DNA from: an uncultured Alphaproteobacteria bacterium
Lineage (GTDB): Bacteria > Pseudomonadota > Alphaproteobacteria > Rhodobacterales > Rhodobacteraceae
DNA: 64,000 nucleotides
Direction of reading: 5' to 3'
NCBI GenBank assembly: GCA_902537215.1
Contig: CACBAM010000004.1
Span: 1-64,000 of the forward strand
The first letter of the stretch is position 1. Every line of letters begins with the position of its first letter. The position numbers were made by a program, and so were the translations under genes. Below, piece after piece: positions 1 through 11,505 of the stretch. The notes below the pieces were generated by a model. That model worked only from the letters and a program-made list of their open reading frames with translations. It searched no databases and was not told where the DNA came from.

Positions 1-942
1 ACTGGTGCTGCCACTATAATGATAACAGGATTGGCTGTTGGCATGCAATCTGTCGCAATACCAGTACTTGCAATAGTTGTAATTATTTTTACCGCTAACT
101 CTTTTGCAGGCCTTTATGGCGTTGGAATGGCAGCTGTCGGTATGTTAAGTACGGTTGGAATTACTATGGCCATTGATGCCTATGGTCCTGTAGCGGATAA
201 CGCAGGCGGTATAGCGGAAATGTCAGAGATGGGCAAAGAGACACGGGAAATAACCGACTCATTGGATGAAGTCGGGAATACAACTGCCGCAATTGGAAAA
301 GGCTTTGCTATAAGTGCTGCAGCTCTTGCCGCTTTGGCATTGATAAGTGCATACATAGAGAAAATTAGCGGAAGCGACAGTAGTTTTGTTCTGGCTATTA
401 ATGATCCTTTAGTTTTAGCAGGTATGTTCCTTGGCGGTATTTTCCCATTCCTGGTTAGTTCAATGACGATGACAGCAGTTGGTGATGCAGCCTTTGATAT
501 GATAAAGGAGATAAGGCGTCAATTTAAAGAAATTCCTGGCCTTCTTGAAGGGAAAGCAAAGCCAGATACTGCAAAATGCGTGGACATCGCAACGAAAGCA
601 GCACTAAGAAAAATGATAGCTCCTGGTGCATTAGCGGTTTTAGCCCCAGTTGTGGTAGGAACAATTCTAGGCCCTAAAGCATTGGGAGGAATGCTTGGAG
701 GAGCACTTATATGTTGTGTAATGATGGCCCTTATGATGGCTAATGCTGGAGGTGCTTGGGATAATGCAAAAAAGTATGTTGAAAAAGGCAACCTTGGTGG
801 AAAAGGCTCTGAGGTACACAAAGCTGCAGTGGTTGGTGACACGGTTGGAGATCCTCTAAAAGATACTTCAGGACCTTCAATGAATATTTTGATTAATGTG
901 ATGGCTATCGTTAGCTTGGTTATTGCCCCATTACTTATATAA
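1..942 (+). CDS. hppA: Membrane-bound ion-pumping pyrophosphatase (HppA), C-terminal part
   Basis: The reading frame is open from base 1, so the gene enters from the left and only the last 313 residues are seen; the family is usually near 700 residues. It couples pyrophosphate hydrolysis to H+ or Na+ export across the inner membrane. The acidic motif [16 protein letters not shown] lies near residue 59 of the fragment, and the C-terminal block [15 protein letters not shown] is intact, as are several hydrophobic spans. The motif [10 protein letters not shown] (about residues 92-101) has Ala where K+-independent enzymes have Lys (GNTTKA.TKG), which places it in the K+-dependent subfamily. Whether it pumps Na+ or H+ cannot be told from this part. 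Family identity is secure; the gene ends in a hairpin terminator. Confidence 0.95.
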   Translation, partial: TGAATIMITGLAVGMQSVAIPVLAIVVIIFTANSFAGLYGVGMAAVGMLSTVGITMAIDAYGPVADNAGGIAEMSEMGKETREITDSLDEVGNTTAAIGKGFAISAAALAALALISAYIEKISGSDSSFVLAINDPLVLAGMFLGGIFPFLVSSMTMTAVGDAAFDMIKEIRRQFKEIPGLLEGKAKPDTAKCVDIATKAALRKMIAPGALAVLAPVVVGTILGPKALGGMLGGALICCVMMALMMANAGGAWDNAKKYVEKGNLGGKGSEVHKAAVVGDTVGDPLKDTSGPSMNILINVMAIVSLVIAPLLI

Positions 943-950
943 AATATATT

Positions 951-983
951 GTTAAGGCTTTACTACTTAAGTAAAGCCTTAAC
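951..983. terminator. Bidirectional hairpin terminator between hppA and yqeY
   Basis: A perfect 14-base inverted repeat (left arm 951-964, right arm 970-983, five-base loop) starts 8 bases after the hppA stop. Its right part lies inside the last codons and stop of the convergent yqeY gene, so the coding sequence of the YqeY C-terminus (KALLK) forms half of the stem. It could end transcription from either side; a T-rich tract flanks it weakly. Confidence 0.7.
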
Positions 984-1415
984 AATCCCGGATGCTTTCC
1001 CAAAATCCATCCTACCGCTGAACTTTTCTTTCAGCTGCCCCATTATCTTACCCATATCTTTAATGGTCAATTGCTCATGAGTATCAATTATTTTTGAAAC
1101 CTCAGTATGAATTTCTTCATCGGTAAGTTGATTAGGTAAAAATTCTTGAATTATTTTAATTTCTTCTCTTTCTCGCTCAGCGAGCTCAACTCTGCCACCT
1201 TCCTCATATTGAATAATACTTTGTTTTCTTTGTTTAACCATATTTGATAATATTAATATGATTTCGGCATCACTTACACCTTCAGTATTTTCTTCTGACC
1301 TAACTGCAATGTCTCTGTCCTTTATAGCAGCATTTATCAGCCTTAAAGTAGCTACTCGCTGTTTTTCCTGGGATTTAATTGCTTCTTTTAAGTTTGCATC
1401 TAACTCCGATCGCAT
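963..1415 (-). CDS. yqeY: GatB/YqeY domain protein
   Basis: A 150-residue protein of the GatB/YqeY family, which shares the helical tail domain of the GatB subunit of the tRNA amidotransferase and is thought to bind tRNA or assist amidotransfer. Typical family features are the charged N-terminal helix (MRSELDANLKEAIKSQEK), the segment LPNQLTDEEI and the C-terminal glycine-containing GKIMGQLKEKFSGRMDFGKA. Length is normal. Start ATG at 1415 is preceded by AGAGG at five-base spacing. It is divergent from carA, a common alphaproteobacterial pairing. Its cellular role is poorly known, so only the family call is firm. Confidence 0.9.
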   Translation of the reverse strand: MRSELDANLKEAIKSQEKQRVATLRLINAAIKDRDIAVRSEENTEGVSDAEIILILSNMVKQRKQSIIQYEEGGRVELAEREREEIKIIQEFLPNQLTDEEIHTEVSKIIDTHEQLTIKDMGKIMGQLKEKFSGRMDFGKASGIVKALLK

Positions 1416-1552
1416 AATTACCTCTCTATATTCGGGTCACAATTTTACATCAAAATTATAAGATGGTCTGTGTAGCAAGTTAATCTTTTATTTGCAATGA
1501 AAAAGAATAACTCATAGCTTGTAAAAAATTATTAATATTTTACTAATAAGAT

Positions 1553-2695
1553 ATGAGAAAATTTTCTGGTTTATTATTATTGGATGATGGTACAGCTTGG
1601 GATGCAATTGGCTATGGTAACGAGGGTTTTGGTGTCGGTGAATTATGTTTCAACACGTCAATGACTGGTTATCAAGAAATAATTTCAGACCCATCCTACG
1701 CTGAACAAATAATTACTTTTACATTTCCACATATAGGAAATGTAGGCACAAATAGATATGATAACGAGTCTTTTAAACCTTTGGCGACAGGGGTCATTAC
1801 ACGTGCAAAACCTACTAAGCCCTCAAACTGGAGAAACGAACTTTCTTTTGATCTTTGGCTTAACAGTAATAATATAACAGGAATTTATGGAATTGATACT
1901 CGGGCTTTGACTAGAAAGATTAGAGATTTGGGTGCTCCCAAGGCCATAATTAATTTTAACAAAAATGGTGAACACAACTTGGAATACCTTAGACAAGAGT
2001 TAGCTAATTGGCCTGGAATTGAAGGAAGAGATCTCACTAGAAAAGTTAATTTAATTAATGAACAAAAAAAGAAGGATGAAACAAATATAATTAATGACTC
2101 AGCAAAAGTACTGGTATTTGATTTTGGAACAAAATTAAACATCGTAAACTCTCTTAATAATCATAAAATAGAAGTTGAAACGATATCCGGTCACTCAACT
2201 TTTGACGAAATTATAGCATCAAAACCACATGGGATATTGCTTTCAAATGGACCTGGAGATCCTGCAGCTACTAACATTTTTACTAACAAAGTACTTAAAA
2301 AGCTGGTTCGAGATACCTCTATTCCAATCTTTGGAATTTGCTTGGGGCACCAGCTTTTAGGCCTAGCTTTGGGTGCAAAAACAGAAAAAATGAACCATGG
2401 TCACCATGGGGCAAATCATCCAGTATTAGATCTAAGGACTGGTAAGGTGGAAATCACGTCAATGAACCATGGATTTGCGATTAACTCCCAAAGTTTACCA
2501 CAAAATATTTTTGAAAGCCACGTTTCTCTCTTTGACGGGTCGAACTGTGGAATAGAGCATAAAGATAAAGATATATTCTCTGTCCAATATCACCCTGAGG
2601 CAAGTCCAGGCCCACATGATAGCCTTTATCTATTTAGTAAATTCGTTAAAATGGTAATGAAATATAAAAATAATGAACGAGAAAAAATATCCTAG
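1553..2695 (+). CDS. carA: Carbamoyl-phosphate synthase small subunit
   Basis: Glutamine amidotransferase subunit of carbamoyl-phosphate synthase, feeding ammonia to CarB for pyrimidine and arginine synthesis. The N-terminal CarA-specific domain (FNTSMTGYQEIISDPSYA) is followed by a class I glutaminase domain with nucleophile Cys263 in GICLGHQ and His347/Glu349 in QYHPEA. Length 380 is typical. No strong ribosome-binding site precedes the ATG. The 137-base gap to divergent yqeY must hold both promoters. carB is not in the window. The 3' end overlaps the next gene by 23 bases, suggesting cotranscription. Confidence 0.97.
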   Translation: MRKFSGLLLLDDGTAWDAIGYGNEGFGVGELCFNTSMTGYQEIISDPSYAEQIITFTFPHIGNVGTNRYDNESFKPLATGVITRAKPTKPSNWRNELSFDLWLNSNNITGIYGIDTRALTRKIRDLGAPKAIINFNKNGEHNLEYLRQELANWPGIEGRDLTRKVNLINEQKKKDETNIINDSAKVLVFDFGTKLNIVNSLNNHKIEVETISGHSTFDEIIASKPHGILLSNGPGDPAATNIFTNKVLKKLVRDTSIPIFGICLGHQLLGLALGAKTEKMNHGHHGANHPVLDLRTGKVEITSMNHGFAINSQSLPQNIFESHVSLFDGSNCGIEHKDKDIFSVQYHPEASPGPHDSLYLFSKFVKMVMKYKNNEREKIS

Positions 2696-3869
2696 TGTAA
2701 TCATTTCAGGGCTTGGAATATCTGGTTTAATTACCGCCTCTTTGCTATGCAAAGAGAAAATTAAAGTTGAGTGCTTTGAGCCAATTGACATTTCAAAATT
2801 TCATGCAGATCAAAGAACCACCGCTTTTCTTAATCCTGCCATAGGCGTTTTCAAAGAGATAGGTATTTGGGGGAAAATAGAGCCCTTCTCTCAACCGCTT
2901 AAAGAGATGGAAATAATTGATGCTGGTAGCAAAGAAAGAGCAGGGCCAGCGAGCGTGGTATTTGAGCCAAAAGAAGTCAAAATTGAAAATTTTGGTTTTA
3001 ACGTTCCCAATGGCATATTGCGATTGGAGCTGTTAGGCTGGCTAAAAAAAAACCAAAATTTTGTTTTAAACATTGGAGACCCAATAGTTAACCATTATGC
3101 CTTTGATGACAATATTGTTGTAAGAACTGAAAAAGGCAAAGAGCTAAATGGGAACCTGTTAATATCTTGTGAAGGAAGAGAAAGCGCAATAAGGAAAAGA
3201 GAGAAAATTAGTACCATTAAAACATCTTATAACCAGTTGGCAATGGTCTTTCAAGTTTCTCACTCAAAGAAACACAAAGAAAGAACAACTGAAATATTGG
3301 ATGTTGGAGGACCTTTTACGATAATTCCACTTCGAACCACTTCAAAACAAACAAAGTCAACTGTTGTTTGGGTGGATAATTCCGATGTTATCAATAAAGC
3401 ATATAGTTTAGAAAATGCAGAATTTGACACTCTTATTTCAAAAAAAAGCTTGGGTATTAGGGGAAACATAAAGCTTGTTGGTAAAAGACAGAAATGGCCG
3501 GTATCCTCGCAATTCTCAAAAACTCTTATAAGTAAAAGAACTGTTCTTATTGCTGAAAGTGCACATGTTATGCCTCCGACTGGCGCCCAAGGCCTTAATA
3601 CCTCCATCGAAGATATTACTGCTCTTCACAATATATGCAAAACAGCGCTTAAAAATAATCAAGATATAGGATCAGATAGAGTTTTGAGACAATATAACAT
3701 TAAAAGATTTCCTCTGACTGGAAGCAAAGTTTTTGGTATTCACCTACTGAACAAAATCTCGATGACAGAAAATAGTTTCCTTCGAATTGCGCGGAAAAAA
3801 TTTTTAATATATTTAAATCAAAGCCCATTGCTTAGAAAGACTCTAATAAAAGCTGGCTTGGGGAAATAA
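2673..3869 (+). CDS. FAD-dependent monooxygenase of the UbiH/UbiF/Coq6 family
   Basis: A 398-residue flavoprotein hydroxylase. The N-terminal Rossmann motif GLGISGLITASLL binds FAD; the mid-protein segment around residue 105 follows the family (PNGILRLELL); the C-terminal FAD motif is AESAHVMPPTGAQGLN, a slight change from the usual GDAAH. Such enzymes hydroxylate the ubiquinone ring. Which ring position is used cannot be told. It overlaps the end of carA by 23 bases and so depends on carA transcription. Family assignment is strong; ubiquinone biosynthesis is inferred from the family. Confidence 0.85.
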   Translation: MNEKKYPSVIISGLGISGLITASLLCKEKIKVECFEPIDISKFHADQRTTAFLNPAIGVFKEIGIWGKIEPFSQPLKEMEIIDAGSKERAGPASVVFEPKEVKIENFGFNVPNGILRLELLGWLKKNQNFVLNIGDPIVNHYAFDDNIVVRTEKGKELNGNLLISCEGRESAIRKREKISTIKTSYNQLAMVFQVSHSKKHKERTTEILDVGGPFTIIPLRTTSKQTKSTVVWVDNSDVINKAYSLENAEFDTLISKKSLGIRGNIKLVGKRQKWPVSSQFSKTLISKRTVLIAESAHVMPPTGAQGLNTSIEDITALHNICKTALKNNQDIGSDRVLRQYNIKRFPLTGSKVFGIHLLNKISMTENSFLRIARKKFLIYLNQSPLLRKTLIKAGLGK

Positions 3870-3898
3870 ATTGGAAAAAGTATATTTTGTACTGGTGA

Positions 3899-4966
<1,068 letters not shown>

Positions 4967-4969
4967 AAT

Positions 4970-5323
4970 ATGTCAAACGTTTTATTGATAAGCCATTTAA
5001 TAGTCACAGTTTTTCTAATACTTGTTGTTTTATTTCAAAGATCAGAAGGTGGAGGTTTGGGCATGGGCTCTGATAACCAAGGCTTCGGAACTGGAACAAA
5101 ACAAGCGAACCCTTTATCGAAACTAACTTGGTTTCTGACAGCGTTGTTTTTTTTAATAGCAATCTTGCTTACTATTCTTTCTATAAATAGTGGGTCAAAT
5201 AAGTCAGTTTTCGAGGAATCTGAAGGAGTAGAGGGGTCTAAGAAAAAAGAATTAACGCCTGAGTTACCAGACTTAAATAAGTTTAAAAACACCGACGGCG
5301 TTTTAACGCCTCCTACCGAATAA
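4970..5323 (+). CDS. secG: Preprotein translocase subunit SecG
   Basis: Small inner-membrane subunit of SecYEG. Two transmembrane helices (residues about 4-22 and 52-72) flank the conserved cytoplasmic loop QRSEGGGLGMGSDNQ. The acidic, proline-rich C-terminal tail is variable in alphaproteobacteria. Length 117 is normal. It sits between ilvC and pyrG; secG-pyrG adjacency is common in alphaproteobacteria, which supports the call. Confidence 0.93.
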   Translation: MSNVLLISHLIVTVFLILVVLFQRSEGGGLGMGSDNQGFGTGTKQANPLSKLTWFLTALFFLIAILLTILSINSGSNKSVFEESEGVEGSKKKELTPELPDLNKFKNTDGVLTPPTE

Positions 5324-5397
5324 AAATGAACTATCACCTTGTGAGTTTTGTTATTCTAAAATAAACTTGGTCGACAGTTCTATTTGAAAGATTTATT

Positions 5398-7038
5398 TTG
5401 GCGAATTTTATTTTTATCACAGGCGGTGTTGTGTCTTCTTTAGGAAAAGGACTGACATCAGCGTCATTAGGTGCGCTTTTACAAGCAAGAGGCTTTTCAG
5501 TAAGACTAAGAAAACTCGATCCATATTTGAACGTTGACCCAGGTACAATGTCACCTTTTGAGCACGGGGAGGTATTTGTCACTGATGATGGCGCTGAAAC
5601 AGACCTTGATCTGGGGCATTATGAGAGATTCACAGGAGTAGCAGCTCAAAGTACCGACTCTGTTTCTTCTGGCCGTATATATTCTACGGTCCTAGAGCGC
5701 GAAAGGAAAGGTGACTATCTAGGAGAAACTATACAAGTGATCCCTCACGTAACAAATGAAATAAAAAAATTCCTCGCACAACATGAAAACGAAGTCGACT
5801 TCATGCTTTGTGAAATAGGTGGAACGATAGGAGATATTGAAGGCCTCCCTTTCTTTGAAGCTATCCGTCAATTTTCTCAAGAAAAAAAAACCAATTCCTG
5901 CATTTTTGTACACTTAACGTTGCTGCCTTTTCTATCGTCTTCAGGCGAACTAAAAACCAAACCAACCCAACACTCTGTCAAGGAATTAAGGTCTATTGGA
6001 ATAAGTCCAGATATTTTAGTTTGTCGATCGGAAGTGCCAATTCCTAAGAAAGAGAAAGAAAAAATCGCACTTTTCTGTAATGTTGATGAAAAAAATATTA
6101 TTGCGGCTAATGATCTTGAAACAATTTATGAAGCTCCAATTGCTTTTTTTGAAGAAGGATTAGATGTTGCAGTTCTTCAAGTTCTAGACTTAAAATCTAA
6201 AAAAGAACCTGACTTGAATATTTGGAATGATGTTAGCTCAAGATATCGTAACTCAGAAGGGTCAGTCAAAATCGCTGTTGTTGGAAAGTATACAAAACTT
6301 GAAGATGCCTATAAGTCTCTTTCAGAGGCTCTTATTCATGGAGGTTTAGCTAATAAAACTAATGTAGAAGTAACATGGCTGGAATCTGAAGAGTTTGAAA
6401 AATCCGCTCAAACAAAGCGATTAAATAAGTTTGACGGCATATTGATACCAGGTGGATTTGGGAAAAGAGGAACCGAAGGGAAAATTAAAGTCATAAAATA
6501 TGCAAGAGAAAAACAAGTTCCCTTCCTTGGAATTTGTTTGGGCATGCAATTACTAGTAATAGAGTACGCAAGAAATTGTGCCGGCCTTAGAAAAGCAAAT
6601 TCTGAAGAATTCGATGACAAATCAAATAGCTCTGGAGATCACCTAATCTATCATCTTTCCAAATGGGTTAAAGGTCAGAATGTTGAAATTAGAACTAAAG
6701 TCCAAAATAAAGGTGGGACAATGAGGCTAGGAGCCTACCCTGCAAAAATAAAAAAAGGGACAATGGCTTATTCAATTTATAAAAAAGCAATAGTTTCAGA
6801 AAGGCATCGGCATCGGTTCGAGGTTAATGTCAATTACCAAAAAGCTCTTGAAGACAATGGTCTAACTTTTTCTGGATTTTCTCAAGATGGATCACTGCCA
6901 GAGGTAGTAGAACTGTCTTCACATCCATTTTTTTTGGGAGTACAATTTCATCCTGAGCTCAAATCCAAACCTTTTGAACCCCATCCTATTTTTTCAAATT
7001 TCATAAAAAAAGCTTTAGAACAAACTCGGTTAGTTTAA
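5398..7038 (+). CDS. pyrG: CTP synthase
   Basis: Aminates UTP to CTP with glutamine and ATP. The synthase domain opens with [15 protein letters not shown] and contains [13 protein letters not shown]; the C-terminal glutaminase has PGGFGKRG, nucleophile Cys in GICLGMQ and the catalytic His/Glu in [10 protein letters not shown]. At 546 residues it is full length. The start is TTG at 5398: the conserved N-terminus begins at the next codon and no ATG lies just upstream in frame. The ribosome-binding site is weak (GAAAG). Confidence 0.97.
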   Translation: MANFIFITGGVVSSLGKGLTSASLGALLQARGFSVRLRKLDPYLNVDPGTMSPFEHGEVFVTDDGAETDLDLGHYERFTGVAAQSTDSVSSGRIYSTVLERERKGDYLGETIQVIPHVTNEIKKFLAQHENEVDFMLCEIGGTIGDIEGLPFFEAIRQFSQEKKTNSCIFVHLTLLPFLSSSGELKTKPTQHSVKELRSIGISPDILVCRSEVPIPKKEKEKIALFCNVDEKNIIAANDLETIYEAPIAFFEEGLDVAVLQVLDLKSKKEPDLNIWNDVSSRYRNSEGSVKIAVVGKYTKLEDAYKSLSEALIHGGLANKTNVEVTWLESEEFEKSAQTKRLNKFDGILIPGGFGKRGTEGKIKVIKYAREKQVPFLGICLGMQLLVIEYARNCAGLRKANSEEFDDKSNSSGDHLIYHLSKWVKGQNVEIRTKVQNKGGTMRLGAYPAKIKKGTMAYSIYKKAIVSERHRHRFEVNVNYQKALEDNGLTFSGFSQDGSLPEVVELSSHPFFLGVQFHPELKSKPFEPHPIFSNFIKKALEQTRLV

Positions 7039-7051
7039 AGGAATATTATAA

Positions 7052-8578
7052 ATGATAAATTATTATGATTGGGCAGAACATCAGTCAAAGATGCACTCCA
7101 ATAAAGTTGCTATTACGGACTATTCTCTCAACAAGAAAATATCATACAAGGAATTGAACTTATCATCTTGTAAAATAGCCAATTTTCTGCAGAACATGGA
7201 CATTGGGCATAGCAACCGGGTTGCTATTTTGTCAAAGAACCATAGTATTTTCTTCGAACTCCAGTTTGCCTGTTCTAAAATTGGCTCAATTATGGTGCCT
7301 TTAAACTGGAGGCTTACAGCAAATGAATTAGCTTTTATATTAAACGATTGCGAACCAAGTTTGCTTATTGTTGACGATTGCTTCAAAACAACAGCCGAAC
7401 AACTTCGCTTGTTAATACCAAATATGATTATCCAATTTTTCAACTCAGACGAAAAACCAAGTGAGTTTCAAGAAAATATTAAAGAGGCCCCTAGTGATTT
7501 TAAAAAAGTTTCCCTCACTTTGGATGACCTAATAATGATAATGTACACTTCGGGGACCACCGGACATCCCAAGGGTGCAAAAATAAATCATAAAATGCAA
7601 TTGTTTAATGCAATTAACCTATCTGGGATAGCTAACTTGACTAGCAAGACTAAACAATTGGTTATACTACCTTTATTCCATACTGGTGGAATAAATTGTT
7701 ATGCAAATCCAGTTCTTCACCAAGGTGGGGAAATTATAATTATGAGAGAGTTTGATCCGATGCATGCTTTAAAAGCAATAAATTCTGATGAACTTGAAAT
7801 AACACATTTATTTGCCGTTCCAGCGCCTTTACAGTTTATGATGCAACATTCTGACTTTGAAACAACTGATTTTAATAGGTTGGTAAACGTTGGTGTAGGC
7901 GGTGCACCATGTGCAGAAATAATAATTAAGACTTGGCAATCTAAGGGAATTGATGTGATTCAAGGATGGGGGATGACTGAAACAAGTCCTGCTGGAATTT
8001 TCTTAGCCGCTGAAGACTCTCTTAATAAGATAGGCTCTGCGGGGAAAGCTGTGCTACATACCTCCATAAAGATTATAGATAAGAATATGACACCAGTAGA
8101 ACCAAATCAGGTGGGAGAACTACTAATTAAAGGTCCAAATGTAACCCCTGGCTATTGGAAGAATGAAGAAGCAACTAGAGGATCATTTCATGAAGGTTGG
8201 CTTAAAACAGGAGACTTAGCTAAATTTGATGAAGACGGTTTTGTATTCATTGTTGACAGAGAAAAAGATATGTATATTTCAGGTGGAGAAAATGTTTATC
8301 CTGCTGAGGTAGAAAACATACTTTATCAGCTTGATGAAATTGCGGAACTGGCTGTAATTGGGGTTCCTGATAAAAAATGGGGAGAGACAGGAAAACTATT
8401 CGTGGTTTTGAAAAAAAATAAAGAGTTGCCAGAAGAAAAAATTATAACACATTGTCTCAATAACTTAGCAAAATTTAAAATACCTTCTGAAATAGTATAT
8501 GTTTCAGAGCTACCTAGAAACGCTACTGGAAAAGTTTTAAAACGCACCTTGAAGGAAATTACGGAAAAAAATGTTTAA
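7052..8578 (+). CDS. Acyl-CoA synthetase (AMP-forming), class I adenylate-forming ligase
   Basis: Activates a carboxylic acid to its acyl-adenylate and then to the CoA thioester. The P-loop-like motif MYTSGTTGHPKGAK lies near residue 165; QGWGMTET near residue 307 and the hinge motif GWLKTGDLAKFDEDGF near residue 382 are intact, and the C-terminal lysine motif PRNATGKVLKR is present. Length 508 fits medium- or long-chain and related ligases; substrate cannot be deduced. AGGA precedes the ATG. The stop overlaps the next start by 8 bases, implying an operon with the TerB-like gene. Confidence 0.88.
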   Translation: MINYYDWAEHQSKMHSNKVAITDYSLNKKISYKELNLSSCKIANFLQNMDIGHSNRVAILSKNHSIFFELQFACSKIGSIMVPLNWRLTANELAFILNDCEPSLLIVDDCFKTTAEQLRLLIPNMIIQFFNSDEKPSEFQENIKEAPSDFKKVSLTLDDLIMIMYTSGTTGHPKGAKINHKMQLFNAINLSGIANLTSKTKQLVILPLFHTGGINCYANPVLHQGGEIIIMREFDPMHALKAINSDELEITHLFAVPAPLQFMMQHSDFETTDFNRLVNVGVGGAPCAEIIIKTWQSKGIDVIQGWGMTETSPAGIFLAAEDSLNKIGSAGKAVLHTSIKIIDKNMTPVEPNQVGELLIKGPNVTPGYWKNEEATRGSFHEGWLKTGDLAKFDEDGFVFIVDREKDMYISGGENVYPAEVENILYQLDEIAELAVIGVPDKKWGETGKLFVVLKKNKELPEEKIITHCLNNLAKFKIPSEIVYVSELPRNATGKVLKRTLKEITEKNV

Positions 8579-9026
8579 AGATTTAATTAATTTATTTGCA
8601 AAGCCACAGGATCAAGTAAAGCAGTCTTTTGATCGAATGGAGGTACTTGCGTTAACCGCAATATTTATCAGGATAGCTAAGTTGGACGGAACTTTTGACA
8701 TTAATGAACGAGAGAAAATTAAAGAGTTAATAATAAAGAGATTTGATTTCAACGATGAGAATACTGAAAATGTGCTTAATATGGCAGCTAGGCTAGAAGG
8801 ACAATCAAATGACAATGTTCAGTTTATTAAAGTAATAAAAGAAAGCATAGCTTATGAAGAAAGATTTAATTTGCTTAAAGATTCTTGGATATTAGTCATG
8901 GCAGACGGTAAGAGAACTTATGAAGAAGACGGTTTTATGAGATTATTTTGCAGTTTGCTGGGTCTTTCAGATAAAGATAGTGCGCTTGCAAGACAGATCG
9001 TATTAAAAGAACAAAAAACTAATTGA
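8571..9026 (+). CDS. TerB-like (tellurite-resistance family) protein
   Basis: A 151-residue all-helical protein. Segments IAKLDGTFDINEREKIKEL near residue 37 and MADGKRTYEEDGFMRLF near residue 109 are two copies of the acidic metal-binding pattern (DG.....E...) of the TerB/DjlA N-terminal domain. In alphaproteobacteria such single-domain proteins commonly sit among housekeeping genes and their role is unknown; tellurite resistance should not be assumed. It overlaps the acyl-CoA synthetase end by 8 bases and ends 9 bases before purL. Confidence 0.75.
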   Translation: MFKDLINLFAKPQDQVKQSFDRMEVLALTAIFIRIAKLDGTFDINEREKIKELIIKRFDFNDENTENVLNMAARLEGQSNDNVQFIKVIKESIAYEERFNLLKDSWILVMADGKRTYEEDGFMRLFCSLLGLSDKDSALARQIVLKEQKTN

Positions 9027-9035
9027 GTCCCTAAA

Positions 9036-11231
9036 ATGACGCCCAAGGATCATTCTCCAATAATCATAAGAGCTCATGGTCTTACAACGAAAGAGTATAA
9101 TCAGATTAAAAAAATATTGGATCGAACCCCAAACATTACAGAATTGGGAATTTTTTCTGCAATGTGGAACGAGCATTGTTCATATAAGTCATCAAGAAAA
9201 TGGCTTAAAGAACTTCCAACAGAAGGCAATCAAGTCATTTGTGGTCCTGGTGAAAATGCTGGAATAGTTGCTATTGATGAGAGACTTGCATTGGCATTTA
9301 AAATGGAAAGCCACAATCACCCTAGCTATATTGAGCCTTTCAACGGAGCAGCAACTGGAGTAGGAGGAATATTGAGAGATGTTTTTACGATGGGAGCAAG
9401 GCCTATTGCTGTTATGAACTCATTATCAATGGGATCAGCTGACAAAATTGAGACCAAAGAAATTCTTCGTGGAGTTGTTAAAGGTATAAGCCATTATGGA
9501 AATTCTTTTGGTGTACCCAATGTGGGTGGCGAGCTTAGATTTCATGCTTCATATAATCGCAACTGCCTCGTTAATGCCTTTGCTGCCGGTATTGTTAATA
9601 GAAACGAGATCTTTTATTCAAAAGCAACTGGCATTGGTTCTCCAATAGTTTATATGGGTGCAAAAACGGGAAAGGATGGTGTTGGAGGAGCTAGTATGGC
9701 GTCCGAAAGCTTTGATTCAGATGACAAACTTAATAAAGCTAAACGACCTTCTGTTCAAATTGGAGATCCTTTTTTAGAAAAAAAGCTCATGGAGGCATGT
9801 TTCGAACTTATGAGTAGCGGGTGTGTGATCGCAATACAAGATATGGGAGCTGCTGGATTAACATGTTCTTCCGTGGAAATGGGAGACAAAGGTAATCTCG
9901 GTATTTTTCTTAACTTAGATAAAGTTCCCATACGCGAAGATCAAATGACTGCTTACGACATAATGCTGTCGGAAAGCCAAGAAAGAATGCTTGCAGTAAT
10001 AAAGGCTGGACATGAAGATCAAGCAAAAAAGATTTTTAGCAAATGGGACCTAGATTTTGCTGTGATAGGTAATACGATTGAAGAGGATAAGCTCTTAATT
10101 AATTTTAACAATAAAATTGTTGCCGACTTACCCCTTAAGTGCTTGTCCGATCAGGCGCCCCAATATAACAGACCATGGACCTCCCCTAAACGAAAGAAGT
10201 TGTATACAGACATTCCAAGCATAACTATTCAAGGAGCAATAGAAGTTTTACTGTCATCACCCAATCACTGTTCTAAACGATGGGTTTGGGAACAATATGA
10301 CCATATGATACTAAATAATACTCTTAAGCGTCCCGGATTGGATGCTGCAGTCACTAGGATTGATAAAACGAGTTATGGGTTGGTCTTTTCCTGTGACAGC
10401 AACCCGTTACTATGTTCGATAAACCCCTTCGAGGGTGGGAAACAAGCTGTAGCAGAGTGTTACAGAAACATCATCTCATCAGGTGGAACTCCATTAGCAA
10501 TTACCGATAATCTTAATTTTGGTAGTCCAGAAGATTCAGAAATAATGGGTCAATTTGTTAACTGCATTAAAGGAATTAAAAAAGCCTGTGTCGAATTAAA
10601 TTTTCCTGTAGTTTCAGGAAATGTAAGCTTTTATAATCAGACCGATGGAAAATCAATTCTGCCAACTCCAACTATTGGAGGCGTGGGTCTAATAAAAAAT
10701 ATTTCGGATCATACTGCGGGAACGATAAATGAAAATGACTTTTATTATACAATTGGTAAAACTGATGAAAAAACTACAGCATTAGCTCTTTTAACTGAGC
10801 TCTCCCAAACACCAATTGAAAATATAAACATAAAAGTCAATTTAGAAGAAGAAAAGCGTAATGGACAATTTATTTTATACCTATTTCGTGAAAAACTGAT
10901 ATCAAGTGCTCACGATGTATCAGATGGAGGGATAGCGCTCGCGTTGTGCGAATTGGCAATTATCAACGATCTAGGTTTTATTGTGACCGAGGGGTCAACA
11001 GAGTATTTTTTCAACGAGACTCAAGCGCGATACGTAATTACTGTAAATCCCTCGAAGGAGAAAGAGCTAATCTCTTTGGCTAAGGAAAAAGACGTGCATT
11101 TAACTAAATTGGGTGTCGCTAAAGGTACCAAACTTTGTTTTGGGCAAAATTTTCTTAGTCTTGCTTATGTAAATGATCTTTACCACAATGTAATAAGTAA
11201 TATGATGGAGAGTAAAAATAATTTGAATTAA
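9036..11231 (+). CDS. purL: Phosphoribosylformylglycinamidine synthase subunit PurL (small type)
   Basis: Fourth step of purine synthesis, converting FGAR to FGAM. At 731 residues it is the small PurL, which needs PurQ (glutaminase) and PurS; neither is in the window. Conserved landmarks are [11 protein letters not shown] near residue 43, [21 protein letters not shown] near residue 90 and [16 protein letters not shown] near residue 270. The downstream bolA-grxD pair gives the usual alphaproteobacterial order purL-bolA-grxD. Confidence 0.97.
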   Translation: MTPKDHSPIIIRAHGLTTKEYNQIKKILDRTPNITELGIFSAMWNEHCSYKSSRKWLKELPTEGNQVICGPGENAGIVAIDERLALAFKMESHNHPSYIEPFNGAATGVGGILRDVFTMGARPIAVMNSLSMGSADKIETKEILRGVVKGISHYGNSFGVPNVGGELRFHASYNRNCLVNAFAAGIVNRNEIFYSKATGIGSPIVYMGAKTGKDGVGGASMASESFDSDDKLNKAKRPSVQIGDPFLEKKLMEACFELMSSGCVIAIQDMGAAGLTCSSVEMGDKGNLGIFLNLDKVPIREDQMTAYDIMLSESQERMLAVIKAGHEDQAKKIFSKWDLDFAVIGNTIEEDKLLINFNNKIVADLPLKCLSDQAPQYNRPWTSPKRKKLYTDIPSITIQGAIEVLLSSPNHCSKRWVWEQYDHMILNNTLKRPGLDAAVTRIDKTSYGLVFSCDSNPLLCSINPFEGGKQAVAECYRNIISSGGTPLAITDNLNFGSPEDSEIMGQFVNCIKGIKKACVELNFPVVSGNVSFYNQTDGKSILPTPTIGGVGLIKNISDHTAGTINENDFYYTIGKTDEKTTALALLTELSQTPIENINIKVNLEEEKRNGQFILYLFREKLISSAHDVSDGGIALALCELAIINDLGFIVTEGSTEYFFNETQARYVITVNPSKEKELISLAKEKDVHLTKLGVAKGTKLCFGQNFLSLAYVNDLYHNVISNMMESKNNLN

Positions 11232-11255
11232 CTAAACCCAAAGGGGAAAAAGCGT

Positions 11256-11495
11256 ATGGCAATAAGTGCCGAAAAAATAAAGGAACTCTTAAGGAAAAAA
11301 TTTCCTCAGGCCGATATTGAAATAATTGATACCGCAGGAGATAGTAACCATTATTCTGCTACAATCGCTACTAAAGAGTTTCGAGGAAAATCCCGAATAG
11401 AGCAACATAAATTAGTTTATAAGGCATTAGAGGGAGCAATGGATGGGAGCAATGGAATTTTACATGCCCTTGCTTTGCAAACAAAAATAAAATAG
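11256..11495 (+). CDS. bolA: BolA family protein
   Basis: A 79-residue BolA-like protein, which pairs with monothiol glutaredoxin in handling [2Fe-2S] clusters. The BolA fold signature is seen in the helix-loop IKELLRKKFPQADIEIIDTAGD, with later segment KSRIEQHKLVYKALEGAM and the conserved HALALQTK C-terminus. AAAGGGG precedes the ATG. The partner grxD begins 10 bases downstream, supporting a joint role in iron-sulfur assembly or iron sensing. Confidence 0.93.
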   Translation: MAISAEKIKELLRKKFPQADIEIIDTAGDSNHYSATIATKEFRGKSRIEQHKLVYKALEGAMDGSNGILHALALQTKIK

Positions 11496-11505
11496 GAGAT
11501 AGAAA

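Noticed and set aside
8571-9026. Tellurite resistance determinant
   Set aside because: A single TerB-like domain without other ter genes, located between housekeeping genes, does not support a resistance function.
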